This document shows, piece by piece, positions 1-11,103 of a stretch of 64,000 bases of DNA. The stretch comes from Microstegium vimineum (lineage: Eukaryota > Streptophyta > Magnoliopsida > Poales > Poaceae). Numbering within the stretch: the first letter of the stretch is position 1; every line of letters starts with the position of its first letter. The notes under the pieces were generated by a model that searched no databases, was not told the DNA's origin, and saw only the letters and a list, made by a program, of their open reading frames with translations. The DNA lies in contig CM039128.1 in assembly GCA_022036555.1 (NCBI GenBank), forward strand, positions 22,956,171-23,020,170, given 5' to 3'. The translations under genes were made by a program, and so were the position numbers.

Positions 1-449
1 TAAAGAAATGAAGTTTAAAACCTCCCCCTTGGAATCGTCACTTCTCTGTCCGCCACTGTGCACACAGCACGGGAGTAACTATTCTTGTCTGGAGGTGGAC
101 GAAGGGAATTTATAGCAGCATTAACACAGACGGTTTGTAAGGAGGACCGTCTGTGTAAAATAATTTACACAGGCGGCTCTCCTATCTCTACCGCTTGTGT
201 AAATACGGCGGTTTATAATGTCAGCCGCCTGTGTAAATGGTATTTACACAGGCAGTTGTCATTGTAAACCGTCTGTGTAAATACATGTATTTACACATGC
301 GGTAGAGATAGGAGAGCCGCCTGTGTAAATTGTTTTACACAGGCGGTTCTCTTGCTGAGCCCACCCTATTTTTTGTACTGGCGTCATGAAATTGTGAACC
401 GTCTGTGAAAAAAAACAACGTGCCAGCAAAAATGATTTCTGTAGTAGTG
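1..449. mobile_element. CACTA-type transposon, terminal fragment (family A)
   Basis: The right end at 441-449 reads GTAGTAGTG, the inverse of the CACTACTAC terminus of grass CACTA elements, preceded by TTTCT. The left part is cut by the window edge. Between 160 and 350 the motif TTTACACAGGCGG and its complement alternate many times, the usual subterminal repeat array that a TNPA-like protein binds in this superfamily (family knowledge). An internal inverted repeat built on CTATCTCTACCGC lies at about 178-199 and 299-317. The last 110 bases (from the GGCGGTTCTCTTGC motif to the end) match the right end of the element at 43934-44953, so both belong to one family. No transposase is seen. Confidence 0.75.
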
Positions 450-2508
450 GTAGATGTCATTCAAATTATTTATTTAAATTGGAACGTGAATCAACATTAG
501 TATTAATTAATCAAAATGCAGCCTTTGATGTTGATTATTTAGGCTCAACCCATCAATATATTCACATGACATGTTACGTATATGATGTGCCTCTACGGCT
601 CACTGCTCTACTTTGTCAGCTCCGGCATGGTGCTAGGCACTAGGCAGCCTTTGCATGTCGTTGTTGTATGTTGGTGCACTCCATCCGTTTATATGGCAAC
701 AAACAAACTATTCTTGGATAGTAGATATCTATCTTATATACATTTGTTTAGTTTGTTGTCTTTTCTTTTTTCTAAACATTTAATTAATTAATAATTATTT
801 AATGTTGTATGCAATTCAAAATTCAAGGGCTAAGATTTGTTTAAGATCTTACCTCCTATGTGGTAAAGGACGTATAGCTTAGCAAAAATTTTAAGCATAT
901 TTTCATTTATATGATTTTTCTAAAAATTGAATTAGAATTTAGCTTATTAGGCAAAAGATCTTATGAACTGATACTGATTCATCGTCTGAAAGGTTTCTTG
1001 AGAGAATCGAGATTTGAAATGTTCTTACAAAAATTTAGATCTATGCCAAATGTACCTTAGTATATGAAAGTTTTTTAATAAATTAATCTCGTCTACTTTT
1101 AAAATGATTTTGATCTTGTAGAGATTAACAATGCAGAGTGAGAAAAAAAATTAACATCTACTTTTAGAGATTTTCTTATTGTAACATATGCCTTACATAG
1201 TTAGGGTTGATTGAAAGAGATTGGATAGTCTAGTCTCGTCATAACAATTTCTGTAATAATAACACTGATGTTGTATTAGTTCATGGTAATACCATACTCG
1301 ATGGATATATTATTTTTGAGAGAAAAAAATGTGAAAGCTGAAAACTCTTTTATAATTTGTCCTAGAGGAATGTGAGTTTTAGTTACTTTAGGTTATTGGA
1401 TCTACTGACAAAATGAGCTCAAATAAACTAGAATAGTATTTCACGTAATTTAAATGAGAGAAAAGATAAACTAAAATGACATTTAACTCTAATTAGTTAG
1501 TTGATCCAAAAGTACCATCAGCTATCGGCTTGCATCCTTAGAGCAACTTCAAGTGTTTTCTATAATTAACTTGATAAATAAATATATTTGTCGAGTTAAG
1601 AAAATATAAGAAAATATGTAACAACCTCAATTTATTTTTATTTTGCAATATTTTTTTATGTTAGCTTTCTAATCAATTTTGCATTAGAAATTTTGAACTA
1701 TATATTTATAACCAAGCAATTCCCCTTTAATAGTTTTCTTTGTCTCTTACCATTTTCTTATTTAGAATCCTTTATTTTCTTAACTTACTCATGGGTCCAA
1801 TTTTTACTCCTATCATCTAAGAAATACATCAAATGATGAGCGTATACGGAGTTTCTCTCAACTCCAAAACTTACGAGTTAGAGAGTATTTGACAACTTTT
1901 ACTCTTTGAAAGCTCTTTTACTACACTATTGGAGGAGATTTTTTATTAAAAAACAAAATCAGAGTTGTTTTATAAAACTCCGGGAGATGCACTTCAAGAG
2001 TTTTGTAAAACAACTCCCTATTTTGATATTTGAGAGAAAAAAATGTACCCTTTAACAGTTTGGTGAAAAAGCTCCTTCAAAATAAAATGTTGTAAAAAAA
2101 CCTCTTAAACTTTTAAGTTTCAGTAGTAGAGAGAAACTCCATATCCACTTTGCATTCGGCGTTTTTTCTGAAGATCAAAATAAATTGGACGCATACATAA
2201 ATCTGGAAAATAAAATTTTCATATGAGAAACGATAAGAGATAAAAAAAACTATTTAATATGTTCTGTCAGCTAGAAAATTTTCTGGATTATCAATGCAAA
2301 GTCGTTTAGAAAGCTATTATAGGATAATACAGGAGAAAGACAACTTATTTCGTTATAGTAGGGAGTACTTGTTATTGCTACATGTATTAATATAGCAAAT
2401 AAACTATATCAAACTGCTAGAGAAGCTCTCACGTTTACTTTCTTGCCAATCTTCAGTCTCGTTTGGTCACACCGGCTTCAGCTTTTCTAATATATTTAGG
2501 ACATGTTT
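450..2508. other. AT-rich intergenic DNA without recognisable gene
   Basis: About 2 kb of AT-rich sequence with stop codons in all frames and only very short open frames. I recognise no coding exon, RNA gene or complete transposon. A perfect-stem hairpin at 1962-2016 is listed separately. The stretch at 1540-2110 has a low-complexity A/T composition suggestive of old MITE debris, but no paired termini could be assigned. Confidence 0.6.
1962..2016. repeat. 19-bp inverted repeat (hairpin)
   Basis: GAGTTGTTTTATAAAACTC at 1962-1980 is answered by GAGTTTTGTAAAACAACTC at 1998-2016, its near-exact reverse complement, with a 17-base loop. It may be the core of a degraded MITE. No gene is nearby for which it could be a terminator. 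Confidence 0.6.
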
Positions 2509-2577
2509 GGAACGCAGGAATTTTATAGGAATCAGTTCATTTTCAAAAAAAAAAGTCCTGCGTTCCAAATAGGTCTT
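2509..2577. mobile_element. Short MITE-like inverted repeat
   Basis: The left arm begins GGACATGTTTGGAACGCAGG and the right arm ends CCTGCGTTCCAAATAGGTC, so about 20 bases pair with one or two mismatches around an A-rich centre. The size and the 'TTTGGAACGCAGGA' termini fit the small terminal-inverted-repeat elements common in grasses. A target duplication is not clear. Confidence 0.5.
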
Positions 2578-2791
2578 CATCTACTTAAAAAAGTTACAAA
2601 CAAGATGGTGTACTGGCGCCTTCAATCCAGATCCTCTAACTTATACTCTGTAAGAGGGAGGTACTAAGTTGTTGCGTCGCTCATCAACATCGGACGGCCA
2701 TCGGATGACACGCAACAAATAAGCCAATCTTGCATTGGCCCATATACTTTGCGGCCCAAGTTCAGGACAGGGACGCTTACCGCCGCCATAG

Positions 2792-2826
<35 letters not shown>
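2792..2826. repeat. Uninterrupted run of 35 C
   Basis: A homopolymer of 35 C on the plus strand following CCATAG. A plus-strand open frame through it would give a proline run, but its surroundings show no other coding sign. Homopolymers this long are rare in assembled plant DNA and their length is uncertain. Confidence 0.9.
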
Positions 2827-2827
<1 letters not shown>

Positions 2828-3079
2828 TGAAGAAGACCCTCATATTCCGAAGCTCTGCCTTCCTATTGACTCGCCCTCGCTCCTTGAGAAGCTAAACTCC
2901 AAAGTTCAGAGTTACAGACTAGCAGCAACAACAACTTGAGAAGCCGAACTTTAAAGTTCAAATTAGCAGTAGGCAAGTAGCAGTGTTGAATTGTCATTGT
3001 GTAAGTGATGTGTTTTGAGATTAGGGGTCAACTTTGTTTGTGATGATTGAATTATGTTGCCAATTTAAGGGTAAAATTA

Positions 3080-3084
3080 TTATG
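3080..3084. repeat. Target site duplication, left copy (TTATG)
   Basis: TTATG precedes the left LTR and is repeated exactly at 18833-18837 after the right LTR. Five bases is the usual duplication size of Ty3/Gypsy integrases. This match fixes the outer limits of the element at 3085 and 18832. Confidence 0.9.
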
Positions 3085-4504
3085 TGTCGGCGTTATGACC
3101 CAGGGGGTCAAGACCACCAGCTAGTAAATTTGTATATTGCGTGCTCCCTCTCCCAGATGTGATGCAAGAAGAACACAAGATTAATCCTGGTTCGAGCACA
3201 GAAGGCCCTACGTCCAGCGGGGTAGGATGGATTGTATTATCTTGCACCGAAGTGCTCGTACAGGGGGGGTACAAGTTGGTTTACACGGGGGTGCTCAGGA
3301 TGAGCTAAGGCCTAGGGCTAGCGGGGCTATCCTAGGTGATCGGTTGATTGCTTGAGAGGTCGATCAAGCAATCGGGTGTGTGGTGTATGAGGGTCAGAGC
3401 TGAAGTCTGAGTGCGAAGTATCCGAGCCCGTGTCTGTTGCCCTCTCTTCTATCCCGGCGTCCCCTTTTATAGACCAAGGGGAGGCCTGAGAGTACAAGGT
3501 CCTAAACTGTAGCAGCATGCGAGGCATGTCCGTGGCACCGTGCTGACGAAGGGACGTCGATCACTGTGGCAGCGTGGCCTTCCCGTCCTTCCAATGCTCC
3601 AGGGCATGGTGATGGCGGACTGGACGTGGTGGCACGTCATGGCACCGTGCGGTCGGCCTTCTATAGACAGGTACGAGCCCCACAGTTGACGCGGGACAGA
3701 TTGAACGGGAGCCATGCCGGAGTGGATGGGGACGGTGGTCGAGCCCCCCGGTCGAGGGGAGGGGTCGAGGCCGGCGTGACCCTGTCGTATCCCCGAAGAC
3801 ACAGTCGAGGGTTGTCCTGTTCATGGCTCGAGGGGTGCCTCTGGAGTCCGTACTCGCGACGTGGCTACAACGGTAGCGTAGTTGACGGAGGTCCAGGGCA
3901 CGGGTGGTGAGTTGATGGATTTTACTGCGGTCGTGGGCGCCCATGGCGTTAGGCGGGGGCAGGTGAGTGCATCGGATCCCCTTTAACCCATACCGGGAGC
4001 AGGTGAGCTGATCGAGCTTCCCGCCTGGGGGTCGTTCGTTCGACCCCCCATCCGTCATTCGAGGGGTTGAGGCGGAGGCGGAGGGGTCGTTCGTTCGACC
4101 CCTTGTCCGTCAGTCGGGGTCGAGGCGGAGGCGGAGGGGTCGTTCGTTCGACCCCTTGTCTGTCAGTCGGGGTCGAGGCGGAGGTGGAGGGGTCGTTCGT
4201 TCGACCCCTTGTCCGTCAGTCGGGGTCGAGGCGGAGGCGGAGGGGTCGTTCGTTCGACCCCTTGTCCGTCAGTCGGGGTCGAGGCGGAGGCGGAGGGGTC
4301 GTTCGTTCGACCCCTTGTCCGTCTGTTTCTCCAGAGGTGGGCCGGCCCACGACTGGTTGCTGCTGCCGGTGCGGGGGGCCTTCGTGTGATGGGCCCTTCT
4401 TTCTGGACTTGAGCGGCTGATCGGGTCCTGTCTTAAAAATGGTTGGTATGTTGAGCGTCAGTTTATCGAAGGGTTTAGGGTACCCCTTACCTTTGTACCC
4501 GACA
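3085..4504 (-). repeat. 3' LTR of the Tat element (left copy)
   Basis: It begins TGTCGG and ends CCGACA, so the two ends are exact inverses, as usual for LTRs. It is 1420 bp, against 1260 bp for the copy at 17573-18832. Most of the difference is two extra 53-bp tandem units and the first 46 bases missing in the other copy. A minus-strand TATA box (TATAAAAGGGG read on the minus strand) lies at 3465-3471. Confidence 0.93.
4082..4346. repeat. 53-bp tandem repeat in the LTR, five copies
   Basis: The unit starting AGGGGTCGTTCGTTCGACCC occurs at 4082, 4135, 4188, 4241 and 4294, exactly 53 bases apart. The other LTR has only three, at 18517, 18570 and 18623. Each unit contains a short palindrome around GGTCGTTCGTTCGACC. 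Because 53 is not divisible by three, several short frames stay open through the array; these are not genes. Confidence 0.92.
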
Positions 4505-4520
4505 GTAGCCCCCGAGCCTC
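4505..4520 (-). promoter_or_regulatory. Polypurine tract next to the 3' LTR
   Basis: Read on the minus strand the bases just before the 3' LTR are GGCTCGGGGGCTAC, a purine-rich stretch in the position where plus-strand DNA synthesis of an LTR element starts. The same bases adjoin the LTR of the second Tat-like element at 62473. The role is inferred from position. Confidence 0.6.
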
Positions 4521-4784
4521 TGTGCGGATAAGAAGGATCCGCATAGGGGTTTTGCCATTGACCTGCAGAGTTAGTAAGAGGTTCGATTCTCCGTGGGGTG
4601 CGCACGAGCGCACCCCGCGGGGGTAGCCCCCGAGGCCTCGGAGGAGTGATTAAGAACTCCTCTGGGGGCTTTGATGTGTGTTTTATCGGGGAGATTTAGG
4701 GTTACCTGGAGACGTGGCGCCCTACCGAGCGGACGATTCCATTCGCCAGGTTATGAGCGTTCCTTTCCCTCAAAAGGAGGTGCT

Positions 4785-5820
4785 AGAGGGCGGCTATCGA
4801 ACCCTTCCGAGGCCCAGCCTTCGCTCCCTCGAGCATTACGCTGGAGTCATAGTGCCCCTACCGAGAGGTCAACTATGTCTGCCAGGTTACGAGTGTTTTC
4901 GACCCTCTTTCGTCGAGGGGTGCCGTGCGTAGTCGGGCCCTCGAGACCTGTGTGGCTGGGCTTTCACTACCTCCTAGCGTCCTTCCCACGGATCCTTGCG
5001 TTCAGATTGCGGGGCGAAGAGCATCGTGCTATCCTCATTAGGACGAGCCTCGAAGTCCTCTGTGAGCTGGTGTCGGGCAGAGATCTAGGTGTCAACTCCG
5101 TTCGATGGGAGTTGGTGGCTCGATGCCTCCCGACGTAGGGATCCTTGGGTATTCCATGGTTATGCCTCGGATATGTCCCGAGGGGCCTCGAGAGTTCGTT
5201 CTCGAGCTAGGGGCTCGCGCCTGGCCCCCCCTAGGTCATCCCTGACTCGCATACTCGAGGGCGGTTGTGAACCCCGTTCGTAGGGCCAGCCTTCGCCCCC
5301 TCGAGATTTTAGGGGTGGACCGAAGTCCGTAACCATGGGTCCTTCCTGACCTCAGGTACTCGAGAGCAGCTGTCGAACCCTATGTAAGGGCTAGCCTTCG
5401 CTCACTCAAGATTTGACGGAAGGGTCAACGTCCGCCGCTCGCCTTCGAAGGTGACGTCCTATCCTGTGGAATACAAAGGGGGGAGGTAGGTAGGTATATT
5501 AAATGCGGGGACATACCTGTGTTTTTGTTGGATCCGCCCGTTGAGATCGAGTACTCGAGGGCGGCTGTCGAACCCTGTGCATGGGGCCAGCCTTCGCTCC
5601 CTCGAGACTTTGGAGTGGACCGGAGTCCATAACCCGAGGTCCCCTCAGACCTCAGGTACTCGAGGGCGGCTGTCGAACCCTTTTCGAGGGCCAGCCTTCC
5701 TCCCCTCAAGATTTAGGGTGGACCAGAGTCCATAACCCAAGATCCTCTCGGACCTTAGGTACTCGAGGGCAGCTGTCGAACCCTGCTCGTGGGCCATCCT
5801 TCGTCCCCTCGAGATTTTGA
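4785..5820. repeat. Array of about 104-bp degenerate repeats in the element's 3' region
   Basis: A block built around GGTACTCGAGGGCGGCTGTC, then a second conserved stretch ending in CCCTCGAGA, recurs at about 4785, 5250, 5355, 5549, 5655 and 5758. The last three are about 104 bases apart. Variable tandem repeats between the coding part and the 3' LTR are known in Tat/Ogre elements and can seed satellites (family knowledge). Short open frames here are by-products of the repeat. Confidence 0.75.
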
Positions 5821-6080
5821 CGGACGGGTCGATGTCCATTGCTTACCTCCGAAGATAACGCTCACCGTCGCGCATTGTCCGCCGTAGGCGCGCCTTTTTA
5901 GGAGATGTCCGTTCGGCCGCAACAGTAGCAGGCACAGGGCACGGTGCGGAGTGCGGTGTGGAACCCGATGACACGACGGGCGTGCCTTATCTTGGAGGAA
6001 TACGAGGAGGCGGTAGGTGGGCGCATTAAATGCGGAGATTCACTTTCCTGTCTGTTGGATCCGCCGGTTAGGCTTCTAGT

Positions 6081-6088
6081 TATAAATA
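6081..6088 (+). promoter_or_regulatory. TATA box of the antisense gene
   Basis: TATAAATA stands on the plus strand 177 bases before the ATG of the antisense gene at 6265, a good distance for a plant core promoter with a leader of about 140-150 bases. The second Tat-like element has the same TATAAATA at 63122, and the 5.7-kb element has a minus-strand TATAAA at 55066-55071 before its antisense ATG. Recurrence supports a real promoter; transcription itself is inferred. Confidence 0.6.
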
Positions 6089-6264
6089 CCGAAGGTGAGG
6101 AGTCGGTTGCTTCCTTCTCGCCATTGCCTTCCCTGCCTCCCTTTCGCCATCGCCTTCCCTGCCTCCTTCCGAGCTGGACCTCTGCGCGCGCAAGAGTAGG
6201 GAGAAGAGAGATTGGGAACATACCTTCCACCCCCACATCCGAGCGCACCAGCCTCCCTGCCCCC

Positions 6265-9200
6265 ATGGCCAGCTACAGCCTACGCGGCCCCGATGCCTGG
6301 CTCCCATCTTCGGCGACCGTCGCGCGTCTAGGAGATCTAGTGGAGAGCGGTCTCCTCCGGCCCATCACCTCCGTCAACCGGCCAGAGTGGGTAGTGCCAC
6401 CGCGGGAGGATGCTGAGCCCAACCCATCGGAGGGCTACGTGGTTAACTTTGAAGCCTTCCACACGGGCGGGGCTGGGCGCTCCCCCCAACCGTCTCCTGC
6501 GCGGGATCCTCCACCACTACGGCATGGAGCTCCAGCACCTCTCCCCCAATGATATCTGTCACGCGGTGGTTTTCACCGCCGTGTGCGAAGGATACCTCGG
6601 GATAGAGCCGCACTGGGACCTGTGGCTCCACCTGTTCGAGGCGACACTGTTCCATGCGTCGGTCGGGCTCGGCAACCGCAGGATGGTCAGGACGGGGAGC
6701 TGCAGCATCGCCCTCAAGAGGGCAGACAGCTGGATCCCGGTGAAGCTCACGTTGAGCCACTCCGGATGGCACTCCGGGTGGTTCTACCTGAGGAACGACG
6801 ACGGCTTGCTCCCCGCCTACACCGTGAGGACGATCGACTCAAGGCCCGACCACTGGAGGTACGGCGCCAAGAAGAAGAAGCAGTCGCGTCTCGGCCACCT
6901 GCTCGGCGCGATCGCCCGTCTAAAAAAGGCGGGACTCACGGCGGCGATCGTCGCGTCGGCTTTCCACCAGCGGCGGGTCGTGCCGCTGATGGCTCGCCCA
7001 CTACGCCTCGACGAGATGCACCCGGGGGTCGATCTCACGGGGTGTCGCCATATGGAGGACGAGCTACCCCCGAAAGGGTGGTTCGCCGAGTACGCGCCTC
7101 ATTCGCCGGCGCGTTCGAGTTGGGGGGCGTCGCCAGCGTCCCCATGATGCCCGACCAAGGGCATGTCCAGACGGTACGACACCTTTTCTCTTAATGTCCT
7201 TTTTTGCCTGTCTTGTTCGCCTTCTTTGCTTGCGTCCTAACTGCCTTGTGTGCCTCAGGGGATGTCATCTTCCGGAAGTCGCTGCCACCGGTGAAGGAGG
7301 AGCGGGGCGACTCCCAGTCGAGACTCCTTCAGGCTGAGTAGGAGAAGAAGGACAAGGACAAGGCGAAGAAGGACAAGGGCAAAAGGGCCCGAGAGAAGCA
7401 GGAGCGTGAACAACGCCGGGTCCGGCAGAGGCAGGCCAACCTTTCAGAGGAGGAGTCATCCTCGGAGGAGGATGAGGAGGAGGAGGAGAGCAGCGACGGG
7501 GAGGCCGAGCCGCAAGGAGGGCTCGAGGAGGAACAAGCAATGCCCGAGCGGCAGAGGGCGACCGCTGGAACCGGAGGAGGAGAGGGGTCAACGTCGAGGT
7601 CGGCCCCAACTGGTGGGATCGAGCCACGGGGCGAGCGCCCCATGACTCCTCAAGGTGAAGTGCTGCGGCAGATGCGCGGGCGTTCGTCGCGATCCCCGTC
7701 GAGGGGTCGGTCGAGCACGCCTCCGGCGCCCACCTGGTCGAGCGCACGGGTGTCGGGCCCGTCGGCACAGGAGGAGGTCAGGAGGGGGACGACGGGAGCA
7801 TCGTCGGCCCCTGCCTAGGAGACGGCGCCGGGGGCGGCCTCGAGACCTGCCGCGGCCAGCGCCGCCGGGAGAAGTGGCTCCCGGCATGCCTCGCAGAAGC
7901 CCCCGAGCGTCCGCTGGGGTAAGTTGCTTTCCTGCTGATCCCGAGTGTTTTTCGTTGGTTATGACTCGTGCTTACCGTCGCGTATGGGCTTCTTTTTCAG
8001 GTCGAAGCGCTTGGCGGAGGGTGCGTCCCTCACCCCGGCCAAGAGGCTGAGGGCGGAGGCCGCAGTCGAGATGACCGTCGGGGCCAGTCCTCCTGCCCCG
8101 TCCCCTTCGACCCTCACCCCGGAGGCGGCGTGGGCGGCCAAGGCGCGGGAGGCGATGGGGCGAGGGCAGGCGTAGGCCGCTGCGGAGCTAGCTCGAGCGG
8201 GGGAAGGGACGGGTCGGCCCGCCGCGTCGGTGGGGTCCGTCGGAGTGGCGGTCGAGGCCATGCTCACCCATCCGTTGGAGGGAGGCGCGCCCACAGCCTC
8301 GGAAGGCGTAGAGCCGGCGTCGACGACGGCTGTGACAGAGGGGGTCGAGCCCCAAGCCGCCATAGAAGTGGAGGTGGTCGACTTGACCATCGCCGGCGAG
8401 GGAAAGACGCCGGAGCGCCCGGCGCCGAGGCGGTGGCCCAAGAGCCTCGCGTCACGGGAGGCGCGTCTGCGACTCGAGCGCGGGGGCGCGGCTGCTGCCG
8501 GATCGAAGGAACCATCGCCGGCAGAGGCCTTTGTCGAGGGAACTTCGGCGCCGGTTCCAGAGCCTGAGGAGGGGGGACGAGCCGAGTAGCTCGATGCGAC
8601 GCTCGCGACAGAGATGGCGGGGATGTCGGTGATGGCCACTGCCGAAGAGGTGGCCGAGATGGTGGCGGAGCTGGTGGACCCGGCGGAGATGGCCGCAGCG
8701 GCGGCCCCTTCGTCGGGATTGGAGTTACAGGGAAGCGGCGCGGCGGACGCGATAATGTCCGAGGCGTCAGCTCGGCCTTGTCTCGAGGTCGGACAATCGT
8801 CGTCTCGAGGTAATTCGTCCTCTAACTTAGTCGACCCGCAGTGAGCCTGTGGCGTTGGGCGCTGATCGTTTGCTTTCTTCACCGCGCAGGGTTGTTCTAC
8901 CGGCGGGGACTTCTTCCGCCTAGGGGTGATGACTCGGAGGGGCCAGTGGCGGCCCCGCAAGGTGACCCCGAGGCCGGGAGAGCCCAGCTCGAGGGGGCGG
9001 CTCCCTTTCCTACTCTAGCGGAGCGGGTTGTGCTCCACGGGGTTGGCCCCGAGATGCGCCAGGGCATCATCCGAGGGGTCCAGGAGAGGATCGACCGCAG
9101 CAGCAGATTCTGGGGGCAGGAGCCCCTCGAGCTGGCCTACCCTCGAGACCCAGGGCGCACCCTCTTCAGGCTCGACAATCAAGCCGAGCTCGAGGAGTGG

Positions 9201-10567
9201 GAGCACCTGGAGGAGTTCCGGGCGTGGCTCGAGCACGTGATGCGCCTGTCGGCGGAGGTTGCTTCCGCAGATCCGCACCATGGGATGGAGGTAAGCCTCG
9301 TTCTTCCTTTGATCTAGCTTGAGTTGCCTGGCTGCTCTTTTCTGATGACCTTCCTTTTTGTCCCTGGTAGGCACTAAGGGCGAGGTCGAACGACAAGTCC
9401 CAGTTCATCCTCCGGGCGCAAGAGCAACTTCCTACTCTCCATGCTTCGCTGGAGAAGGCGGAAGCCGAGGCCGCCCAGGCGAAAGCCGAGGCGGCAGCCG
9501 CGCAAGAGGAGGCCAAGGCCGCCCAGGAAGAGGCCTCTCGGGTGCGGTCGAGGGCCGAGGCCGAGGTCGCCCGTAAGAAGGCCGAGGTGGCGGCTGCGCA
9601 GGAGGGAGCCCGGGCCGCCCAGGAGATGGCGCAGTTGAGGGTTGAGGCCGCCCTCAAGGCGGTTATCGAGGTCGGGCAGCAGCGGGATGCTGCCCAGGAG
9701 GCCCAGCACAAGGCGGAGGAGGAGGCCACCCAGCTGAGGGAGGAGCTGACTCTGGCGGCGGAGAGTATCCAGGAGCTCCAGGGGGACATTGACGCCGTCT
9801 CCCGTGAACACGACGCGCTGGGTGTCGCGGAGGAGAAGGCCCGAGCCCAGATCGCCACTCTGGGGGAGGTGGCGGCTAGCCAGAAGAGGGCCCTCGATGG
9901 TGCTGGCAAGGTCATCGAGGACCTCCAGGCTAAAATCGGCGACCAAGCTGCGGAGCTCATCGACGTCCGCCATCAACTTGAGAGGACCAAGCAGGGCTAC
10001 GTCGCCCTAGAGGCGCACGCCAAAGGTGAGTTTTTGGAAGTGTTACTGAGCTTGCCTGGTCTTGACCCTTCCCCTGCTTTTTGGTTTTGACTGGGTCACG
10101 TACCCGTTCTGGCAGAACTCGCAGGGGACAAGGCCCGAGCCCACGAGGATCTGACCAGCCTTCAGAGCCTCGTCGGGGTGGAGACGAGCCTGAATGAGAG
10201 GCTCGAGGGCGCCATCTCCTCCTTCTGCGATGATATGGGGGTCGAGCTGGAGCCAGCGGTCGAAGGCGATGCGCAAGGAGACTCCCTCCTACGCCGCTTC
10301 TACTCCATGACCCAAGAGGTGACGGAGCAAGTCCGTGCTGCTCTGCACGTGGGCGTGAAGCGGGCGCTCGCGGTCGTCCGCTCGGGCTATATCTATGACC
10401 TCAGCGTCGTCGCCAGCGGCTTCGTCACCGACCCGAGGATGACTGAAGAAGAAAACGTGGCGAGATGTCATGAGCTGATCGAGGCCACGGAGGTGCCCGG
10501 AGGCGAGGTGGCGAAGCTCTTCGAGCCTGAAGTGCTCCCTTCGGCGAATGGAGATGGCGACGAGTAG
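6265..10567 (+). pseudogene. Antisense gene of Tat element: 'putative gypsy type transposon' (Transposase_28) protein, degenerate
   Basis: A spliced gene on the strand opposite gag-pol. Apparent exons: 6265-7173, 7259-7918, 8001-8840, 8890-9290, 9371-10025 and 10116-10567, each junction showing GT and AG. Exon 1 encodes the conserved domain of this family: VNRPEWVVPP, LLRGILHHYGMELQHL, CEGYLGIEPHW, then GWHSGWFYL and RRVVPLMARPL. Exons 2 and 3 are charged and low-complexity (acidic E/D run at about 7441-7500). Exon 5 is an alanine/glutamate-rich coiled coil of about 200 residues. The last exon ends at TAG 10565-10567. The family occurs widely in grasses and has no proven activity; the Pfam name reflects where it is found. 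Defects: frameshifts near 6470 and 7100 and in-frame stops near 7340, 7816 and 8174. Alternatives: a captured host gene fixed in the lineage. Confidence 0.8.
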
Positions 10568-11103
10568 ACGAGGCCTGTGAGCCAAATCTGGACAAGAAGG
10601 TCCATGTAATAGGTTAGCTTTTGTGACAATACGATGTCGAGCCCCCGAGGGCTTCTTATGTTTAATGCATTTTATTCGAGAAGCATCTGAGTGTTTTTAT
10701 TTCTCGAGCTGTCTCTATTTCTCTTTGCCCGAGTCGTTGCTTATGGACTAAGTATTTGACGCACGCTCGTATCCCTGGAGGGGGGAGCAAGTGGGAAAAC
10801 CATAGCCCTGAGGCGTAGGAGAGTCCCCGGCTCGGTGGCCCTCGACCCTTAGGGAGTTCGAGGCGTTTTCTACTTAGCCGCGAAGCGTGCTCGGGGCAAA
10901 GGTGGAAAGAGAGGTGCTGAGTTTCAAAAAAACGTTCGAGTTTTTAGAGGACTTAGGAGGGGGGGTACCCCCCTATCAGCCCCCGAGGGACGCTTGACTT
11001 TGCCGGAGCAGAGTCGAGGCTACCTTAGAGTTATGAACGAAAGTGAAATGTATTTCGAGAACATTTTATTCATTCATAATGAAATGTACGAGGCATCGAG
11101 GCC
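10568..11103. other. Spacer between antisense gene and integrase
   Basis: About 535 bases where the antisense gene (ending 10567) and gag-pol (ending 11104 on the minus strand) converge tail to tail. No open frame of note. It contains pieces such as AGCCCCCGAGGG that also occur in the 3' part of the element. Both transcripts would need their 3' ends here, but no clear poly(A) signal was pinned down. Confidence 0.6.

Noticed and set aside
160..350. Alternating repeats that could be mistaken for a CRISPR array
   Set aside because: Repeats occur in both orientations, spacers are irregular, and the stretch ends in a CACTA terminus; plant nuclear DNA.
2730..2939. Frame with a proline run
   Set aside because: The proline run is the 35-C homopolymer; no homology on either side.
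3467..4605. Several frames of 110-165 codons in the LTR
   Set aside because: LTR sequence with tandem repeats; the partner LTR has corresponding but shifted frames, and no domain is seen.
7959..9976. Minus-strand frames of 333, 264 and 200 codons
   Set aside because: Shadow frames of the GC-rich antisense gene on the plus strand; serine/alanine/arginine-rich with no domain.
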